Positions 20,971-29,872 are shown, numbered from the stretch's first letter. The stretch is DNA of 64,000 nucleotides from Bradyrhizobium diazoefficiens (GCF_016599855.1 NZ_CP067041.1:248001-312000); one strand, 5' to 3'. The notes: generated from the sequence alone by a model not told the origin. A program made the numbers and translations.

Positions 20971-21951
20971 TCATTCCTCTGCCTTGAAGGGGCGCGTCAG
21001 AAGCCCCGAGACCGCGGCATCGATCGTGCTCCTGCCGCTCAGGATCGATGCGACCGCCTCTGATACCGGCATCTCGATATTTTGCGAAGCTGCGAGTTCG
21101 ATCAGCACCGGTGCGGTGAATTCCCCCTCGGCCAGCTTGCCAGCAGGCGGCTGCTCGCCGCGCCCCAGCGCGAGTCCGAGCGCAAAATTGCGCGACTGCG
21201 GGCTCGAGCAACTCAGGAGCAGATCGCCCAACCCAGACAATCCGGCGAGGGTCTCGCTGCGAGCGCCAAGGACGCGCCCGAAGCGCACCAGTTCGGCGAA
21301 CCCGCGCGTGGTGAGCGCGGCCTGGGCCGAAGCGCCGAGCTTGCGTCCAACCGCGATTCCGACCGCGATCGCCAGCACGTTCTTGGCCGCGCCGCCGATC
21401 TCGACGCCGCGGACATCGGTGGAATGATAGGGACGAAATGTCGGCGAACCCAGCGCCTGCACCATGCGGCTGGCCAGCGCCTCGTCCTTCGCCGCCAGCG
21501 TCACCGCGGTCGGCAAGCCGCGCGCGACGTCGTCGGCAAAGCTTGGGCCCGACAGGATTGCGGGTTGGGAATTGGGCGCAGCTTCCGCGATGACATCCGT
21601 CATGAACTTGTGGGTGCCGTGCTCAATGCCCTTGGCGCAGGCGATGAGCGGTGTCGGCTTCGCAAGGTGCGGAGCCAATGTGCTGACGGTGCCACGCAGA
21701 TGCTGCGCCGGGATCGCGACCAGCAGGATGTCGGCGCGCGCGGCGAGCGTCAGCTCGCTCGTCACCACGATCTCCGGCGCGAGTCGCACGCCCGGTAGCC
21801 GCGGATTTTCGCGGGCGGACGCGATCCGGGCCGCGTGCTCCGCGTTGCGCGCATAGAGCGTCACCGCCCGTCCCGCTCGCGCTGCGACGGTTGCCAGCGC
21901 CGTGCCCCAGGCACCTGCGCCGATTACCGCGACGGATTGAAACGCGGTCAT
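20971..21951 (-). CDS. gpsA: NAD(P)-dependent glycerol-3-phosphate dehydrogenase
   Basis: GpsA makes sn-glycerol 3-phosphate from dihydroxyacetone phosphate for phospholipid synthesis. The 326-residue protein has the Rossmann [34 protein letters not shown], the catalytic-lysine block [15 protein letters not shown] and [14 protein letters not shown]. The length is typical. Its start is 2 nt after the tsaD stop and its stop is 2 nt before the EVE start, so the three genes are tightly coupled. Confidence 0.97.
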   Translation of the reverse strand: MTAFQSVAVIGAGAWGTALATVAARAGRAVTLYARNAEHAARIASARENPRLPGVRLAPEIVVTSELTLAARADILLVAIPAQHLRGTVSTLAPHLAKPTPLIACAKGIEHGTHKFMTDVIAEAAPNSQPAILSGPSFADDVARGLPTAVTLAAKDEALASRMVQALGSPTFRPYHSTDVRGVEIGGAAKNVLAIAVGIAVGRKLGASAQAALTTRGFAELVRFGRVLGARSETLAGLSGLGDLLLSCSSPQSRNFALGLALGRGEQPPAGKLAEGEFTAPVLIELAASQNIEMPVSEAVASILSGRSTIDAAVSGLLTRPFKAEE

Positions 21952-21953
21952 GG

Positions 21954-23027
21954 CTAAAACCCTGCCCGCGTCTTGCCGTAGCCTGCCGGCGCGGCGGCAT
22001 TGGCATCGAGCAGCCAGCGCGCGCGCGGCTGGGCGTCCATCGTATCGGTGATGCCGAGTGCGAGCCGTTCGGCGCCGGCCCAGGCGATCATTGCACCGTT
22101 GTCGGTGCAGAGTGCGGGCGGCGGCATGATGAGTTGCGTCCCAGCCTGCCGCGCGACGTCATACAGAGCGCCGCGGATGGCCTGATTGGCGGCGACACCG
22201 CCGGCCGCGACCAGCGCGCGCGGCGCGCCGAATTGTTGGCGGAACAGTCTCAGCCCAACGCTCAGCCGGTCGGCTGTCGAATCCAGCACGGCGGCCTGGA
22301 AGCTTGCACAGAGATCGCTGACGTCGTGCGTCGTGATCTCAGTCAGCCGGCTTGCTTCGGTGCGCACCGCCGTCTTCAATCCCGACAGCGAGAAATTGGC
22401 ATCGGGACGTCCCTGCATCGGCCTTGGAAACACGAAGCGCGTCGCATCGCCATTCGCCGCCGCGCGCTCGACCTGCGGGCCGCCGGGATAGGGCAGGCCC
22501 AGCATCTTCGCGACCTTGTCGAAGGCCTCGCCGATCGCATCGTCGACGGTGGTGCCGAGCCGCACATATTGGCCGACGCCGGTCACCGCGACGATCTGGG
22601 TGTGGCCGCCGGAGGCGAGGAACAGGCAATAGGGAAATTCGATCCCGTCAGTCAGGCGCGGCGTCAGCGCATGCGCCTCAAGATGATTGACTGCGACCAG
22701 CGGCGTGTCGTGCACCATCGCGATCGCCTTTGCCGTGGTGAGCCCGACGATGACGCCGCCGATCAGCCCCGGTCCCGCGGCGGCCGCGACACCGTCGAGC
22801 TGGGCATAGTCGATGCCGGCCTCGTGCATGGCACGGTCGATGATGCCGTCGAGCAGGTCGACATGAGCGCGCGCGGCGATCTCCGGAACGACGCCGCCGA
22901 AGCGGGCATGCTCCTCGATTTGTGATCGCACGATATTGGACAGGATCCTGCCGTTCCCGCCAGGCGCGCGCTCGATCACGGCCGCGGCGGTCTCGTCGCA
23001 GGTGGTCTCGATGCCCAGTACCAGCAT
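21954..23027 (-). CDS. tsaD: tRNA threonylcarbamoyladenosine synthase subunit TsaD
   Basis: TsaD transfers the threonylcarbamoyl group to A37 of ANN-decoding tRNAs (t6A). The 357-residue product starts [14 protein letters not shown], has the metal-binding HxxxH (NHLEAHALT), the KAE1 signature region and [12 protein letters not shown] near the end. The ATG at 23027 gives the usual N terminus; a TTG at 23045 with AAGG 7 nt upstream would add six residues and cannot be excluded. It heads the tsaD-gpsA-EVE operon and is divergent from hemD. Confidence 0.97.
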   Translation of the reverse strand: MLVLGIETTCDETAAAVIERAPGGNGRILSNIVRSQIEEHARFGGVVPEIAARAHVDLLDGIIDRAMHEAGIDYAQLDGVAAAAGPGLIGGVIVGLTTAKAIAMVHDTPLVAVNHLEAHALTPRLTDGIEFPYCLFLASGGHTQIVAVTGVGQYVRLGTTVDDAIGEAFDKVAKMLGLPYPGGPQVERAAANGDATRFVFPRPMQGRPDANFSLSGLKTAVRTEASRLTEITTHDVSDLCASFQAAVLDSTADRLSVGLRLFRQQFGAPRALVAAGGVAANQAIRGALYDVARQAGTQLIMPPPALCTDNGAMIAWAGAERLALGITDTMDAQPRARWLLDANAAAPAGYGKTRAGF

Positions 23028-23177
23028 TGGCGAATTGTTATCCAATTTGCGCCCTTGCGCTCATTCATAAAGCAGAGTTCTGGTAACGCGGTAGCATTCC
23101 GGGGTCGGCTTGCGCAATCGTCACGCGCCGCCATCCCTCGCCAATGCGTCACCGCCACGTGGTCGGGAACACAAGCG

Positions 23178-23924
23178 ATGTCCATTCTTGTCACACGGCC
23201 GCATCCCGATAATGAGGCGACGGCGGAAAATCTGCGCGCGCGGGGGCATGTGGTGCTGCTCGCGCCGGTGCTCAAGTTCGAGCCGGTCGCATTCAACGAC
23301 GAGAGCGAGGCGGGCTATAGCGCCATCATCGCCACATCGGCCAATGCGATCCGCGCCGTCGCGCCACAATTGCCGGACCTCGGCCTCGTGGAGCTGCCGC
23401 TGTTCGCGGTCGGTGAGCACACGGCTTCCGTGGCGCGCGACGCCGGCTTCACGGATGTCATAGTCGCCGGTGGCGATGCCGCTTCCTTGCGCGACAAGGT
23501 GATGCAAGGCGCGCGCGACAAGATGCTGAAGAAGAAAAGTACGCTGCTTTATCTCGCGGGCGCGGATCTGTCGCGCGATCTCAGCGGCGAACTGGGCGCG
23601 GAAGGGTTCAGCGTGGTCACGCAGACGACTTATCGCATGGCCCCGGTCAATGTCCTGCCGCGTGAGGCCTGCGAAGGCTTCGCCGCGCATGGCATCGAGG
23701 CGGTGCTGCACTACTCCCGGCGCAGCGCGCGGGCCTTCCTGGATGCGGCGCGGGACGAAGGTGTCGAAATCTCGGCGCTGGCGATCCCACAATGTTGCCT
23801 GTCCGAGACGGTCGCCAGCGTGCTCCGCGATGCCGGTGCGTCGCAGGTTCTGGTGGCCGCGAGCCCGGACGAAAATGCCTTGTTTGACGCCTTGGAGCGT
23901 GCTTTGCGGACCCGTTTGGCGTAA
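23178..23924 (+). CDS. hemD: Uroporphyrinogen-III synthase
   Basis: HemD closes hydroxymethylbilane with inversion of ring D to give uroporphyrinogen III for heme and cobalamin. The 248-residue protein follows the weakly conserved family: VTRPHPDNEATAENL at the start, IIATSANAIRAV, FAVGEHTASVARDAGF, and a C-terminal HYSRRSARAFLDAA block. The ATG at 23178 begins directly at the family N terminus; the frame is open 41 codons further up without homology. It leads a row hemD-mic60-hemY. hemC, often just upstream in relatives, is not here. Confidence 0.93.
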   Translation: MSILVTRPHPDNEATAENLRARGHVVLLAPVLKFEPVAFNDESEAGYSAIIATSANAIRAVAPQLPDLGLVELPLFAVGEHTASVARDAGFTDVIVAGGDAASLRDKVMQGARDKMLKKKSTLLYLAGADLSRDLSGELGAEGFSVVTQTTYRMAPVNVLPREACEGFAAHGIEAVLHYSRRSARAFLDAARDEGVEISALAIPQCCLSETVASVLRDAGASQVLVAASPDENALFDALERALRTRLA

Positions 23925-23990
23925 GAGGACGGGCCGAATCCGACGCAAATCGGGCTCGTCTCTGATATGCAAGTGTGAGGAACCGTCACG

Positions 23991-25229
23991 ATGGCCGACG
24001 ACAAGCCTGAAGACGCAGGCAAGCCTGAAGACGCTGGAATGCCTCCCGAGTCCGGCCGCGCCAAGCGCACGCCGCCCACCATCGACCTCGAGGCGACCGA
24101 AGTCTCCACCCAGCCGCAGGACGCTGCAGGTGAGCCGGAGGCGCAGCCCGCGGCCGAGCAGGCAACATCAGACCAAGCCGGCGCCGAAGACGTCAAGGCC
24201 GACCCAGCCGAGGCCGCGCCCGAGCGCAGCGAGACGCAGGCCGCCACGGCGTCGACGGGCATTTCTCCCTGGGTCATTGCGCCATTTTCCGGCGCCATCG
24301 CAGCCGCGCTCGTGATTGCCGTCGGCTGGGTGCTGGGCTGGCCCGCAGTGCAGGCCCCGCCGCCGGCGCCGCAAGTGACGAGCGCGACCGTCGACGCGCT
24401 CAGTGGTCGCCTCGCCGCGCTCGAAGCCAAAGCGGACAAGCCTGCCGCCGATCCGGCGATGGTCGCACGGCTCGATGCGCTGGAGAAATCCGTCGGCACA
24501 ATGCGCGGCGACATCGCCAGTTTGCGCGCGCAGTCCGACAAGACCGCGAGCGCACTGGACGACGCGAAATCCATGCCGCGGGATACATCGGCCTCGCCCG
24601 GCCTCGCTGCTCTTAACGATCGCATCTCCCAGCTCGAGCGCGCCAGCACGACCGCCCGCGCCGAGCTTGCGCAGCAGGGCGAGAAGATCGCCGATGCCAA
24701 GGTGACGGACGACAAGCCGTTGCGCTATGTGGTCGCCGCGACCCTGCTCGATGTCGCCGTTCGCCATAACGATCCCTATGAGGCGCAGCTCACTGCTGCG
24801 CGGTCACTGGCAGCCAATCCCGAGATGCTGAAGCCGCTCGATAAGTTTGCCGCATCAGGCATTCCGAGCCCCGTCGCGCTGAGCCGCGAGCTCCTCAACA
24901 TCGTGCCGAAGCTCGCGCCGCCGGCAGAAGCCCCCGCCGCCGGCGCCGGTATCGTTGAACGTCTCCAGGCCGGAGCATCAAAGCTCGTTCGCATCGAGCG
25001 CACCGACGGGGTCGGCAACGACCGCGGTGCCATCGTCGCGCGAGCCACAGCGGCGGCGCTGCGCAATGATTTCGTCGAAGCGCGACGCGAGTTGAAGGCG
25101 CTGCCTGAGACCGAACGTGCGCCGGCGCAGGCGTGGCTGGACAAGACCGATGCGCGCGACGCCGCGCTCGCGGCCTCCCGCAAATTCGCCGATGACGCTC
25201 TGGCTGGCCTCGCCAAGCCTGCCCAATAA
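23991..25229 (+). CDS. Mitofilin/Mic60-like inner membrane protein (COG4223)
   Basis: The 412-residue protein has an acidic, Pro/Ala-rich N-terminal 90 residues, one transmembrane helix (WVIAPFSGAIAAALVIAVGW, about 94-113), a coiled-coil region (about 130-235), and a C-terminal helical domain of the mitofilin type (LRYVVAATLLDVAVRHNDPY onward). Alphaproteobacterial Mic60 homologues are encoded between hemD and hemY and can bend membranes, as mitofilin does at cristae. The position here is the canonical one. The N terminus would be cytoplasmic and the bulk periplasmic. Confidence 0.88.
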   Translation: MADDKPEDAGKPEDAGMPPESGRAKRTPPTIDLEATEVSTQPQDAAGEPEAQPAAEQATSDQAGAEDVKADPAEAAPERSETQAATASTGISPWVIAPFSGAIAAALVIAVGWVLGWPAVQAPPPAPQVTSATVDALSGRLAALEAKADKPAADPAMVARLDALEKSVGTMRGDIASLRAQSDKTASALDDAKSMPRDTSASPGLAALNDRISQLERASTTARAELAQQGEKIADAKVTDDKPLRYVVAATLLDVAVRHNDPYEAQLTAARSLAANPEMLKPLDKFAASGIPSPVALSRELLNIVPKLAPPAEAPAAGAGIVERLQAGASKLVRIERTDGVGNDRGAIVARATAAALRNDFVEARRELKALPETERAPAQAWLDKTDARDAALAASRKFADDALAGLAKPAQ

Positions 25230-25277
25230 GCCTGCTCAATAAGATTCGCGCAACAATCCGCGCGTATAGGGATCGCC

Positions 25278-27029
25278 ATGCTTCGCATCGTCATCTTCCT
25301 TGTCCTGGTTACGCTCGCAGGCGCCGGCGCGGCCTGGGTTGCCGATCAGCCCGGTGATGTCGTGATGACCTGGGACGGCTATCGGGCCTCACCGAGCATT
25401 CCGGTGTTCGTGCTCTGCCTCGGCATCTTCGCAGTCCTGATCGTGTTGCTCTGGAGCATCCTGACCGCGATCTGGCGCATGCCCGGACGGATGCGCCGTC
25501 GCCGTCATGAGAAGCGTCACGCCCGTGGCCGCCATGCCATCACCCACGGCCTGCTCGCGATCGGCCATGGCGACGCCGCGCTTGCCCGCCGTCATGCCGA
25601 AGCGGCGCGGCGGCATGCACCCGATGATCCGCTCGCGCTGCTGCTGCATGCCCAGTCGGCCCAGCTCGAGGGCAACCGCGACGAGGCGCAGCGCGCCTTC
25701 CGCGCCATGGCCGAGCGCGAGGATACGCGGCTGCTCGGCCTGCGCGGCCTGTTCATCGAGGCCCAGCGCGCCGACGATGCGGTCGGCGCGGTCATGATCG
25801 CGGAGGAAGCGATCAAGCTGTCGCCGTCTTCGACCTGGGCCTCGCATGCGGTGCTCGGTTTCCGCTGCGCGCGCGGCGACTGGAGCGGCGCGCTCGCGAT
25901 CCTCGATTCGAATTTGTCCGCGGGGCTGATCGACAAGGCCGCCTATCGGCGGCAGCGTGGCGTGCTGCTGACGGCGCGCGCGCTGGAATTGGCGACGATG
26001 GACCGCGACGTCGCACGCGAGAGCGTGATGGAAGCGGTCAAGCTCGCGCCGACCTTGGTGCCGGCCGCCGTGCTTGCCGCGAAATTCGAGAGCGAGGCGC
26101 ATCAGGTCCGCCGCGCCATGAAGCTGGTCGAAGCCGCCTGGCTCGCCAATCCGCATCCAGACCTCGCCGATGCCTATGCGCATGTGAAGCTCGGCGATTC
26201 CGCGCGGCAGCGCCTGCAGCGGGTGGAGACACTCGCGGCGAAAACGCCAGCGGACAAGCCCGGCCATGTCGAGGGACAGCTTGCGATCGCGCGCGCCGCG
26301 ATCGACGCCTCGGAGTTCGCTCGCGCGCGCGAAGTGTTGGCGCCTTACGTCAACGATCCGACCCAGCGCGTGGCGCTGCTGATGGCCGAGCTCGAGCGCG
26401 CCGAACATGGCGACGGCGGCCGTGCCCGCGCCTGGACCTTGCGTGCGGTACGCGCCCGTCACGACCCCGCCTGGACCGCGGACGGCTATGTCAGCGACCG
26501 CTGGCGTCCGGTCTCTCCGGTCACCGGCCGGCTCGACGCCTTCCACTGGCAGACGCCGGTGGCGAGCCTGCCCTCGGACAAGGGCACGACGATTGAGTCC
26601 TCGGCCTTCGAGGAGGCGATGCTCGCCGCGCCGCCGAAGCGGGTGACGGCCAGCGAGGCCCCGGCAGAACCGGCCGTGACCGCACCAGCGCCGGAACCGA
26701 TTCCGGCTCCGGCCGCGCAGGACAACGCCCCCCCGGCCGCCAAGGAAGAGCCGGTGGCGACGCGCACCGAGCCGGTCAAGCCGGCCCCTGAGGCCGCCGA
26801 ATCATCGCCGACAGCGGCAACCCCGGTGTTCCGGACCCGCGCCGATCTCGGCAAGGCGGCACAGGCCCCGATCGAGACCGTCATCCCAATCGTTCGCGCG
26901 CCGGATGATCCCGGAATCGATGACGACGGTCCGAGCGATGAATTTACGGAACAAATAGGCACGCCCAAAACCCAGGCAAAGGCTCAAGCCGGCGGTTGGC
27001 GCGGATTCTGGTCCCGCTGGGGCGCCTGA
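25278..27029 (+). CDS. hemY: HemY-type TPR protein
   Basis: The 583-residue protein has two N-terminal membrane helices (about 3-20 and 42-64), the HemY N-terminal signature with DQPGDVVMTWDGYRASPSI between them, then TPR-like helical repeats (HAITHGLLAIGHGDAALARR onward) and a long Pro/Ala-rich tail. It is the COG3898 protein of heme clusters, not the protoporphyrinogen oxidase also called HemY. Its role is unclear; it probably scaffolds at the inner membrane. It follows mic60 by 48 nt and is likely co-transcribed. The last 150 residues look disordered. Confidence 0.92.
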   Translation: MLRIVIFLVLVTLAGAGAAWVADQPGDVVMTWDGYRASPSIPVFVLCLGIFAVLIVLLWSILTAIWRMPGRMRRRRHEKRHARGRHAITHGLLAIGHGDAALARRHAEAARRHAPDDPLALLLHAQSAQLEGNRDEAQRAFRAMAEREDTRLLGLRGLFIEAQRADDAVGAVMIAEEAIKLSPSSTWASHAVLGFRCARGDWSGALAILDSNLSAGLIDKAAYRRQRGVLLTARALELATMDRDVARESVMEAVKLAPTLVPAAVLAAKFESEAHQVRRAMKLVEAAWLANPHPDLADAYAHVKLGDSARQRLQRVETLAAKTPADKPGHVEGQLAIARAAIDASEFARAREVLAPYVNDPTQRVALLMAELERAEHGDGGRARAWTLRAVRARHDPAWTADGYVSDRWRPVSPVTGRLDAFHWQTPVASLPSDKGTTIESSAFEEAMLAAPPKRVTASEAPAEPAVTAPAPEPIPAPAAQDNAPPAAKEEPVATRTEPVKPAPEAAESSPTAATPVFRTRADLGKAAQAPIETVIPIVRAPDDPGIDDDGPSDEFTEQIGTPKTQAKAQAGGWRGFWSRWGA

Positions 27030-27128
27030 GCAGCATTTCGCCTGCCGCTTGTCCTTGCCAATTCGGGCCGTGCCCGATATCACGTGCGCGCGTATCGGGG
27101 TCGGCTGCGTCCGGGCCCGGCAGGGTTC

Positions 27129-27204
27129 GCCGCAATAGCTCAGTCGGTAGAGCACGTCATTCGTAATGACGGGGTCGGGGGTTCGAATCCCTCTTGCGGC
27201 ACCA
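27129..27204 (+). tRNA. tRNA-Thr (anticodon CGT)
   Basis: The 76-nt sequence folds as a full cloverleaf: acceptor GCCGCAA/TTGCGGC, D-arm GCTC/GAGC, anticodon stem CGTCA/TGACG around TTCGTAA, a five-base variable loop, T-arm with TTCGAAT and an encoded CCA. The anticodon CGT reads ACG (Thr). It begins 99 nt after hemY. Confidence 0.97.
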
Positions 27205-27318
27205 GCGCTCAAATTTGTCCGATCGTCACAAGCCGGGTACCCACTGAAGCCGCGGTGCGCGTTACCCTCCGCGCTTGCGTCACTGCGATGCGCTCCTGAA
27301 TCGGACACGCCATTCTGC

Positions 27319-27332
27319 GTGATTTCGATCAC
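27319..27332. promoter_or_regulatory. CRP-type operator (GTGA-N6-TCAC)
   Basis: GTGATTTCGATCAC is a palindrome matching the CRP core GTGA-N6-TCAC and is followed by A (TCACA). It lies 58 nt before the start of the small secreted protein at 27391, a usual activator distance. Two more sites of the same kind lie at 29039 and 29069. Confidence 0.5.
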
Positions 27333-27390
27333 ATAACCTCCTGCGACCCTCCCGTACTGTCCCGGTCACGCAAACACGGAGAGATTTCAC

Positions 27391-27768
27391 ATGTGCAAGA
27401 TCATTCTGGTTGCTGCCATGGTGCTGGTCTCTGCATCTGCCCAGGCAGGCGGCTCACGCAGCCTGTCGCTGGCTGCGGCCGAGACGCAGGCCCCTGCGCC
27501 GCAAGCGGCCCCGGCGTCGAGTGCGACCAACACGCAGGTGAGCCAAGCCGCGCCAGCTGCTGCGGTCCCGGTCTATGTCGATCGTCCGCCGGCGGTCTCG
27601 ACCACCGCGCCAGCCACGACCACAACCGCGATCCCATCGACGGCAACGCCGGTAGTGCCCCAGGCTGCGCGGAAGACGACAGCGAAGGTAGACAAGCCCA
27701 GGCACAAGCGGACCTGGACCGAAGGCCGCATCATCAGCGAGCTGCACCGCCACGGCATCTATTGGTAG
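27391..27768 (+). CDS. Small secreted Ala/Pro/Thr-rich protein, function unknown
   Basis: The 125-residue product has a Sec signal (KIILVAAMVLVSASAQAGG), a low-complexity Ala/Pro/Thr/Val region (about 28-95) and a basic C-terminal motif ending RIISELHRHGIYW. I do not recognise a domain. The conserved-looking tail suggests the end of the protein is the functional part and the rest a linker. GGAGAG lies just before the ATG. A CRP-type site sits 58 nt upstream and a strong terminator follows. It may be periplasmic or cell-wall associated. Confidence 0.75.
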   Translation: MCKIILVAAMVLVSASAQAGGSRSLSLAAAETQAPAPQAAPASSATNTQVSQAAPAAAVPVYVDRPPAVSTTAPATTTTAIPSTATPVVPQAARKTTAKVDKPRHKRTWTEGRIISELHRHGIYW

Positions 27769-27793
27769 GCGGCGTGTCATTCCCAAAACGGAA

Positions 27794-27816
27794 ATGGCCG
27801 GGCTGAGCCCGGCCAT
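27794..27816. terminator. Bidirectional rho-independent terminator
   Basis: ATGGCCGGGC-TGA-GCCCGGCCAT is a perfect 10-bp stem with a 3-nt loop, preceded by AAA and lying between the convergent genes at 27391 and 28908. It should stop transcription from both sides. Confidence 0.8.
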
Positions 27817-27840
27817 CATCCTTGTCGAAACCCGACGCGC

Positions 27841-28908
27841 TTAGCGCTGCGAGACCGTCTGCACCACGCTCGAGACCGGGCGCGTGTTCGTCGCACTCGT
27901 CGTCGGCACCTTCAGCTCCTTGAGGATGGCTTCGTCATACTCAGGCAGCGATTCGAACGTCGTCTTCGCCTTGATCTGCACGACCTTGTAGCCACCGGCC
28001 TTGAGGCGCGCGAGCAGCGTCGGCAGCGCTTCGCCGGTGCGCTTCTGGAAGTCGTGCATCAGGATGATGCCCTTGCCGAGCTTGTCGAGCTTGGTCATCA
28101 CGTTGCTGATGATCTTGTCCGGCGTGCTCTCCTTGCGGAAATCGAAGGAGTCGAGGTCGGTCGAGAAGATCCCGATGTTGCGGCTGCCGAGATAGCTCAC
28201 CAGCGCCGGGTTCTGCGAAAGCTGCGGGAAGCGGAAGAACGGCGACGGATTGGTGCCGAGCGCCCATTTCACTGCGCTAAATCCCTTCTCGATCTCGTCC
28301 TTGGCCTGCTGCTCCGTCATCTTCTTGCCGGCAAGATTGAGGTGCGACCAGGTGTGCGTGCCGATCGTATGGCCCTGGGCCAGCACCTGGCGCAAAATCT
28401 CCGGATGCCAGCTGGCGTGCTTGCCGACCGAGAAGAACAGGCCCTTGGTGCATTCATCTGCCAACGCCTTCAGCACGGCCGGCGTGTTGTGCGGCCAGGG
28501 ACTGTCATCGAAGGTCAATACGACCTCCTTGTCGGCGAGGAAATCAAACTGCTTGAACTGCTCGAATCCGAAGCCCGGACCACCGGTGGTGTCGATCTCG
28601 ACCACGCGCGAGACGCCGAGTGCATTCGGATTGGTGCAGGTCGTCGTCTGCTGAACCGGTGCCACCGCCGGCGCCGGTGCGGGAGCAGGCGCTGCGGCAG
28701 GAGCGGCGGGCGTGCCCGCGATCGCCGCGGTGGTCTCGACGTCATCCTTGGCGGCGAGCTTGGCCGGCACCGGCAGTGGATCGGCGGCACGGGCCGCTGT
28801 TGTCTTCGGGGCGCCCTGGTCGGCGCGCGAGGAATAGAAGTACCAACCTCCGGCGATCACGACCGCCGCAAGGACACTGGCCAGCATCAGGCCTAACGCA
28901 TTACGCAT
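27841..28908 (-). CDS. Polysaccharide deacetylase family protein (NodB-like domain)
   Basis: The 355-residue protein has an N-terminal membrane anchor or signal (GLMLASVLAAVVIAGGWYFY), an Ala/Pro-rich linker (about 45-85) and a NodB homology domain. Metal and catalytic motifs are VVLTFDDSPWPHNT (the Asp pair) and HTIGTHTWSHLNL (the His pair), with FFRFPQL and ILMHD further on. Such enzymes remove acetyl groups from glycans such as peptidoglycan or exopolysaccharide in the periplasm. The ATG at 28908 has GGAAAG upstream. It is divergent from the Cys-rich protein gene, sharing a region with two CRP-type sites. Confidence 0.9.
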   Translation of the reverse strand: MRNALGLMLASVLAAVVIAGGWYFYSSRADQGAPKTTAARAADPLPVPAKLAAKDDVETTAAIAGTPAAPAAAPAPAPAPAVAPVQQTTTCTNPNALGVSRVVEIDTTGGPGFGFEQFKQFDFLADKEVVLTFDDSPWPHNTPAVLKALADECTKGLFFSVGKHASWHPEILRQVLAQGHTIGTHTWSHLNLAGKKMTEQQAKDEIEKGFSAVKWALGTNPSPFFRFPQLSQNPALVSYLGSRNIGIFSTDLDSFDFRKESTPDKIISNVMTKLDKLGKGIILMHDFQKRTGEALPTLLARLKAGGYKVVQIKAKTTFESLPEYDEAILKELKVPTTSATNTRPVSSVVQTVSQR

Positions 28909-29038
28909 CGCTATTCTTTCCAAATACGCAACCAAACCAGCGGAATTTCCCGCGTCCCGAGCCATTAATGCGAAGGAACAGTTAACGTGACACCAACACG
29001 ACAACGGTTGCCGAGGAATTTCAGCTGGGTGCGCGGAA

Positions 29039-29052
29039 GTGACCGATGTCAC
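29039..29052. promoter_or_regulatory. CRP-type operator, distal of a pair
   Basis: GTGACCGATGTCAC is a perfect palindrome (GTGAC-CGAT-GTCAC) followed by A. It lies 30 bp from a second site, between the divergent deacetylase gene and the Cys-rich gene at 29161. Confidence 0.5.
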
Positions 29053-29068
29053 AGAGGGCAGCCCTTCC

Positions 29069-29082
29069 GTGACCGTCATCAC
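29069..29082. promoter_or_regulatory. CRP-type operator, proximal of a pair
   Basis: GTGACCGTCATCAC matches GTGA-N6-TCAC and is followed by A. It lies 78 nt before the start at 29161 and exactly 30 bp from the site at 29039, i.e. close to three helical turns, so two dimers would bind near the same face. Confidence 0.5.
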
Positions 29083-29160
29083 AGTGGAAATGGCTCTGCT
29101 GGAGCATCGTAGCTCCCATCAACAACGGGCCCGCTCCGGCGGTGCCAATGGGAGCTTCAA

Positions 29161-29466
29161 ATGACCAAGTCTTTCTCCAAGTCCTTGGCCGCCAAGATCC
29201 GCGATACCAGCCTGGCTCTGGGCTTTGCGGCCGTCGTCTCAATCGTCTCGACGACCTCGAGCTTCGCCTTCTCGGCCGAAGCGCAGCAGATGTGCACCGG
29301 CGATGCCTTCCGTCTGTGCTCGTCGGAAATCCCCAACATTCCGAAAATCACGGCGTGCATGATGAAGCATCGCTCGGATTTGAGTGCCGGCTGCCGCGCC
29401 GTGATGGACAAGGATCTCGCCAAGGGCGCCTCACGCAAGGTCGCTGACGCCCAGGACGGTCAGTAA
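29161..29466 (+). CDS. Small secreted four-cysteine protein, paralogue 1
   Basis: The 101-residue protein has an N-terminal signal-like segment (ALGFAAVVSIVSTTSSFAF) and one unit of a cysteine-rich repeat, C-x7-C-x12-C-x11-C, beginning CTGDAFRLC. The spacing resembles the cysteine-rich repeat of GLG1-like proteins, seen singly in alphaproteobacterial secreted proteins. Two disulfides in the periplasm are likely. GGGAG lies before the ATG. Two CRP-type sites lie upstream. Function is unknown; a second paralogue follows at 29651. Confidence 0.8.
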   Translation: MTKSFSKSLAAKIRDTSLALGFAAVVSIVSTTSSFAFSAEAQQMCTGDAFRLCSSEIPNIPKITACMMKHRSDLSAGCRAVMDKDLAKGASRKVADAQDGQ

Positions 29467-29650
29467 GGCCACGCAGCGAAAGCCTCGTTGCGTCGGTTAG
29501 CTCCCCTCGCGATGTGCCCCGGCGTGAAGCCGGGTGCAATGCTGCGGTATCAATCGGCCTGCAAAGTCAGTCTGCCAATAAAGCCGTTGCGGCTCAGGGA
29601 TCGTCGCACTAGCTTCGCCCGCACATCTCAGGGGTACGAGGCATTACGCG

Positions 29651-29866
29651 ATGACCAGATTTCTTTTCATTGTTTCCATGGTTCTGTGCGCATCTGGTGC
29701 CTCCGCACAACAGCAGCCCGGCCACGACGCCTGCGCGCGCGATGTCACGCGCTTCTGCCGCTCTGTGATGAACAATGGCGATCAGGCCGTGCTCGCCTGT
29801 CTAAGAGAACATCGCGCTCGCCTCAGCAAGGCCTGCGACAAGGTGCTGACGGATCACGGGCAGTAA
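29651..29866 (+). CDS. Small secreted four-cysteine protein, paralogue 2
   Basis: The 71-residue protein has a Sec signal (FLFIVSMVLCASGASAQ) and the cysteine pattern C-x7-C-x13-C-x11-C, starting CARDVTRFC. This is the same unit as in the protein at 29161, and both mature proteins consist of little else. It lies 184 nt further on with no terminator T-tract between, so the two may share a transcript. It ends 6 nt from the convergent MFS gene. Function is unknown. Confidence 0.8.
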   Translation: MTRFLFIVSMVLCASGASAQQQPGHDACARDVTRFCRSVMNNGDQAVLACLREHRARLSKACDKVLTDHGQ

Positions 29867-29872
29867 AGGCCG

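Noticed and set aside
23028..23177. A hemC remnant between tsaD and hemD
   Set aside because: All frames were read; nothing resembles porphobilinogen deaminase.
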